From Nanobdellota archaeon (lineage in GTDB: Archaea > Nanoarchaeota > Nanoarchaeia > Woesearchaeales > GW2011-AR9), in contig NZBF01000016.1 of NCBI GenBank assembly GCA_002687775.1, positions 1 through 50,711 of the forward strand: 50,711 nt of DNA, given 5' to 3'. Of the stretch, positions 48,541-50,711 are shown in pieces (position 1 is the first letter of the stretch; each line of letters opens with the position of its first letter). The notes beneath the pieces were generated by a model. That model worked only from the letters and a program-made list of their open reading frames with translations, did not search any database and was not told the origin of the DNA. Made by a program: the position numbers and the translations under genes.

Positions 48541-49914
48541 TTGCAAGTGATAGAGCTGGATGTTGAGTATGAGTCGGATTCTTTGGTGTTGGTGTTAGAT
48601 GGAGTTTCAAAAGATAATTTTGACTTTTTCTATAGAAATGAATATTTACCAAATCTTCAAAATTATTTCGCGGGTAGATCAACAGGCACGGTAATTTCCG
48701 AATTTCCTTCATTAACTGGTGCCTCACATTGTGGATTTCTTGGTTTGGAAGAACCTTCAGGTTATGAAGCTTCAAGATTTCTTAGAAGTAAAAATAGAAT
48801 GCATAATACTTACCCTCGCAACATTATTCTGAGAGATATACTAGGTATTGAAACTCCTTCCTCTATTGCGGGACAGTACGATTTTCATAAGGGAACACTG
48901 AGGCATGTCTTTGCATTCATGAACCCTGAAGCTAGTGCTCGCGCCGATAGTCATAAATTGCGGAGGCATGTTAGTAAGTTCAAACATGACCACAATTCTG
49001 TTTGGATTCTCTCTACAGACGAATTAACTCACCGAAATGGACGAGCTGGTTTAGGGTACGCTCTCAAAGAATTTGATGCTGTTTTCATGGATGTTGTTAA
49101 ACATTTACGTCCAAAGGAACTTCTCATATTTTCCGATCATGGTAACCATACAACTGATGAAAGATTAGAACGGTCCTACCTCGAAGATACAGTTCAAGAT
49201 GCCGGATTTACGTTGTCAAGAACTATTCGAAACGAACGCGATGTGGTTTTACCAAGTTTTGGTATGATAAGTTTCGCCGCACTTTATACAAATTCGTCCA
49301 ACATACCGGAATTATCAGATGTGTTACTTGAAAACAAGAAAGTTGATTTCATTGCATATGTGAACAAAGATCATAACATTACCGTAGAAGCTGTCCGAGG
49401 GAAAGCTCACGTTGAATGCAAAGTTGACATGCTTGATATGGAAGCAAGGAAAGTTCCTTTGAAATTTAGATATGAAGTTGTGAATGGACAAGACCCTCTT
49501 GGTTACCAAACAATCATTGCTGGATTACTTGATGAAGGCTACGGAGATGAGCAGGGATTTGTTGCAGAGAAATCATTATTTGCCACCACAATGAACCATA
49601 AGTATCCAAATGCACTTCGACGATTACATGGAGCTTTCTTCCAGAATGGAAGTCCTGGAGATATTTTAGTAAGTTTAAGAAATGGATATTACAATGGAAG
49701 AAAGAATTTGGAGAAATTGGTGGATGTGTATTCAACGCATGGTAATCTTACAAGAGAAGCATCTACTGGATTTTCGTTGTACACTGGACCTCAGGAATTA
49801 CCATCTTCAAGCATGATTTATGAACTTAACAGTTTCTCGAAAGAACCTAATCCGATAAAAAGAGGATTAAGAGCATTATATCAAAAAATCACTGATTCTT
49901 TCAAACGTAAATAA
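48541..49914 (+). CDS. Alkaline-phosphatase-superfamily hydrolase (phosphodiesterase-like)
   Basis: A 457-aa metal hydrolase of the type-I phosphodiesterase/nucleotide pyrophosphatase group: LVLVLDGVSKDNFDFF (metal Asp), SEFPSLTGASHCGFLG (nucleophile Thr/Ser site), STDELTHRNGRA, LLIFSDHGNHTTDE (Asp-His...His metal site; about residue 200). No signal peptide, so cytoplasmic. The second half is a domain I do not recognise. It begins with TTG; a GTG two codons later is equally possible. Confidence 0.8.
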   Translation: MQVIELDVEYESDSLVLVLDGVSKDNFDFFYRNEYLPNLQNYFAGRSTGTVISEFPSLTGASHCGFLGLEEPSGYEASRFLRSKNRMHNTYPRNIILRDILGIETPSSIAGQYDFHKGTLRHVFAFMNPEASARADSHKLRRHVSKFKHDHNSVWILSTDELTHRNGRAGLGYALKEFDAVFMDVVKHLRPKELLIFSDHGNHTTDERLERSYLEDTVQDAGFTLSRTIRNERDVVLPSFGMISFAALYTNSSNIPELSDVLLENKKVDFIAYVNKDHNITVEAVRGKAHVECKVDMLDMEARKVPLKFRYEVVNGQDPLGYQTIIAGLLDEGYGDEQGFVAEKSLFATTMNHKYPNALRRLHGAFFQNGSPGDILVSLRNGYYNGRKNLEKLVDVYSTHGNLTREASTGFSLYTGPQELPSSSMIYELNSFSKEPNPIKRGLRALYQKITDSFKRK

Positions 49915-49933
49915 CTAAACATTTATACAACGA

Positions 49934-49983
49934 AAATGAAACATTTTCGAGTAGAAATGTCTCGGAAAAAAAAAGATTTTTCC
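49934..49983. terminator. Two hairpins before the last gene
   Basis: CGAAAATG-AAA-CATTTTCG (starting about 49934) and, just after, CGGAAAAA/TTTTTCCG form adjacent hairpins in the gap before the final gene. They resemble the GAAAATG/CATTTTC hairpins at 35374 and may be terminators or processing sites. TATA-like CATTTATATATG (about 49988) for the next gene follows. Confidence 0.45.
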
Positions 49984-50036
49984 GGTACATTTATATATGC
50001 AATTTTATTTATTTCGGGTAGATAAAGAGGGATTGA

Positions 50037-50711
50037 ATGAAGTCAAAAAAAGGACAGGTGACCATCTTCATAATCTTAGGACTAATAATGGTGTTTGGCC
50101 TAGTTTTATTCTACTCATTAACTTCAAAAATAACTAAAGAAACTGTTGATTCATCAGGCAGACCGGTCATTGCACAAGTTTCTCAAGAATTCCGACCAAT
50201 CCAGTTATTTACTGAAAGTTGTGTAAGATCAACGGCTGAGAGAGGATTACTAATCCTAGGTCAGCAGGGTGGATATATTTACCCAGAATTAGTTGGTGAA
50301 TTTTCTGAAACTGAGCCAACAGAGGGGAGAGGAATTGTGCAAGGAAATATGCGAGTTCCATTTTGGCACCATAATGTTGAACCTTCTCAGAACAGTAAAG
50401 TCATATTATCTTCAGGAAAACCTGCGTTAAAAGAGGTTGACGATGCAGAAATGAGTATTGAATCGCAGTTGAACAGGTATATTGAAGGAGAACTTCCCTC
50501 TTGTTTGAACGGATATTCCTTATTTTTAAACCAGGGATTTTCTGTTCTGCAAGGAACCATTGATGTTGAAACAAAAATGACTGAATTCAGCGTTCAAGTT
50601 CTAGTTGATATGCCGCTTGACATTCAGAGGAGTGACGTTTCTGAGTCACCAGAAGCTTTCTTTGTTGAATTACCAATTGATCTTAAGCACATATATGAAA
50701 TTGCCGATAAA
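50037..50711 (+). CDS. Secreted/membrane protein of DPANN type (truncated by window edge)
   Basis: The first 225 residues of a protein that runs off the window. It starts MKSKKGQVTIFIILGLIMV, a short basic stretch and one membrane helix, a type I recall as common in Woesearchaeota-like genomes and perhaps pilin-like or adhesin-like. A segment FTESCVRSTAERGLLILG (about residues 62-79) followed by QQGGYIYPE is the most conserved-looking block. A Shine-Dalgarno AGAGGGA lies about 8 nt before the ATG. No function can be named. Confidence 0.7.
   Translation, partial: MKSKKGQVTIFIILGLIMVFGLVLFYSLTSKITKETVDSSGRPVIAQVSQEFRPIQLFTESCVRSTAERGLLILGQQGGYIYPELVGEFSETEPTEGRGIVQGNMRVPFWHHNVEPSQNSKVILSSGKPALKEVDDAEMSIESQLNRYIEGELPSCLNGYSLFLNQGFSVLQGTIDVETKMTEFSVQVLVDMPLDIQRSDVSESPEAFFVELPIDLKHIYEIADK

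Overview
The window reads as a stretch of archaeal chromosome with low G+C, most like a DPANN-type genome (Woesearchaeota/Pacearchaeota-like). Diagnostic signs are the split RNA polymerase large subunit (Rpo1N + Rpo1C) followed by L30e, NusA, S12 and S7, an archaeal class I CCA-adding enzyme, Kae1, ZPR1, the GTPase/DUF2073/Zn-ribbon operon, leaderless-style promoters (a TATA box about 25-32 bp before most start codons), and bulge-helix-bulge (BHB) introns. The last gene has the Lys/Gly-rich N-terminus plus single membrane helix that I associate with this group. Product names come from motif recognition by eye, not from searches.

Layout. 1-7.9 kb: the conserved rpo/str cluster (rpoB end, rpo1N, rpo1C, L30e, NusA, S12, S7), interrupted between nusA and rps12 by a reverse-strand methyltransferase and a RelBE-like toxin-antitoxin cassette flanked by a 28-bp duplication of the ribosomal promoter. 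8-17.8 kb: a membrane-anchored serine protease, Kae1, GNAT, NAD(P)HX epimerase, tRNA-Ser(GGA), an HTH regulator, CCA-adding enzyme, a DUF5131-like Fe-S protein, TatD and a ferredoxin. 17.8-29.8 kb: PolX, a bacterial-type bifunctional penicillin-binding protein, a GT4/PIG-L deacetylase pair, a methyltransferase, a YvcK/CofD protein, a Yip1-like membrane protein, tRNA-Gly(UCC) and a Leu/Glu-type dehydrogenase. 29.9-34.9 kb: ZPR1, an Lrp regulator and an oxidative-stress and sugar-phosphate set (two glutaredoxins, transaldolase, SOD, peroxiredoxin, purine nucleoside phosphorylase). 34.9-50.7 kb: a DUF1003 protein, the GTPase operon, a dolichol-kinase-like protein, two Cys-rich lipoproteins, guanylate kinase, a LAGLIDADG endonuclease overlapping rtcB, a site-2 protease, a nucleotidyltransferase pair under a palindromic operator, MetG and a phosphatase-superfamily protein.

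The most striking theme is RNA splicing. The gene for the tRNA-exon ligase RtcB is broken by a 31-nt frameshifting insertion that folds into a perfect BHB motif; removing it restores the conserved HWG-YGFPIGG sequence exactly. RtcB would therefore be needed to ligate its own mRNA. A LAGLIDADG homing endonuclease gene overlaps the 5' end of this rtcB. The only two tRNA genes in the window carry five introns between them: tRNA-Ser(GGA) has three (D-loop, 37/38, 59/60) and tRNA-Gly(UCC) has two (37/38, 53/54), several in near-perfect BHB contexts at non-canonical sites.

Several intergenic regions hold structured elements closed by 7-12 bp terminal stems. Two of them (9514-9624 and 15291-15392) share an internal consensus and may be a small unrecognised RNA family.
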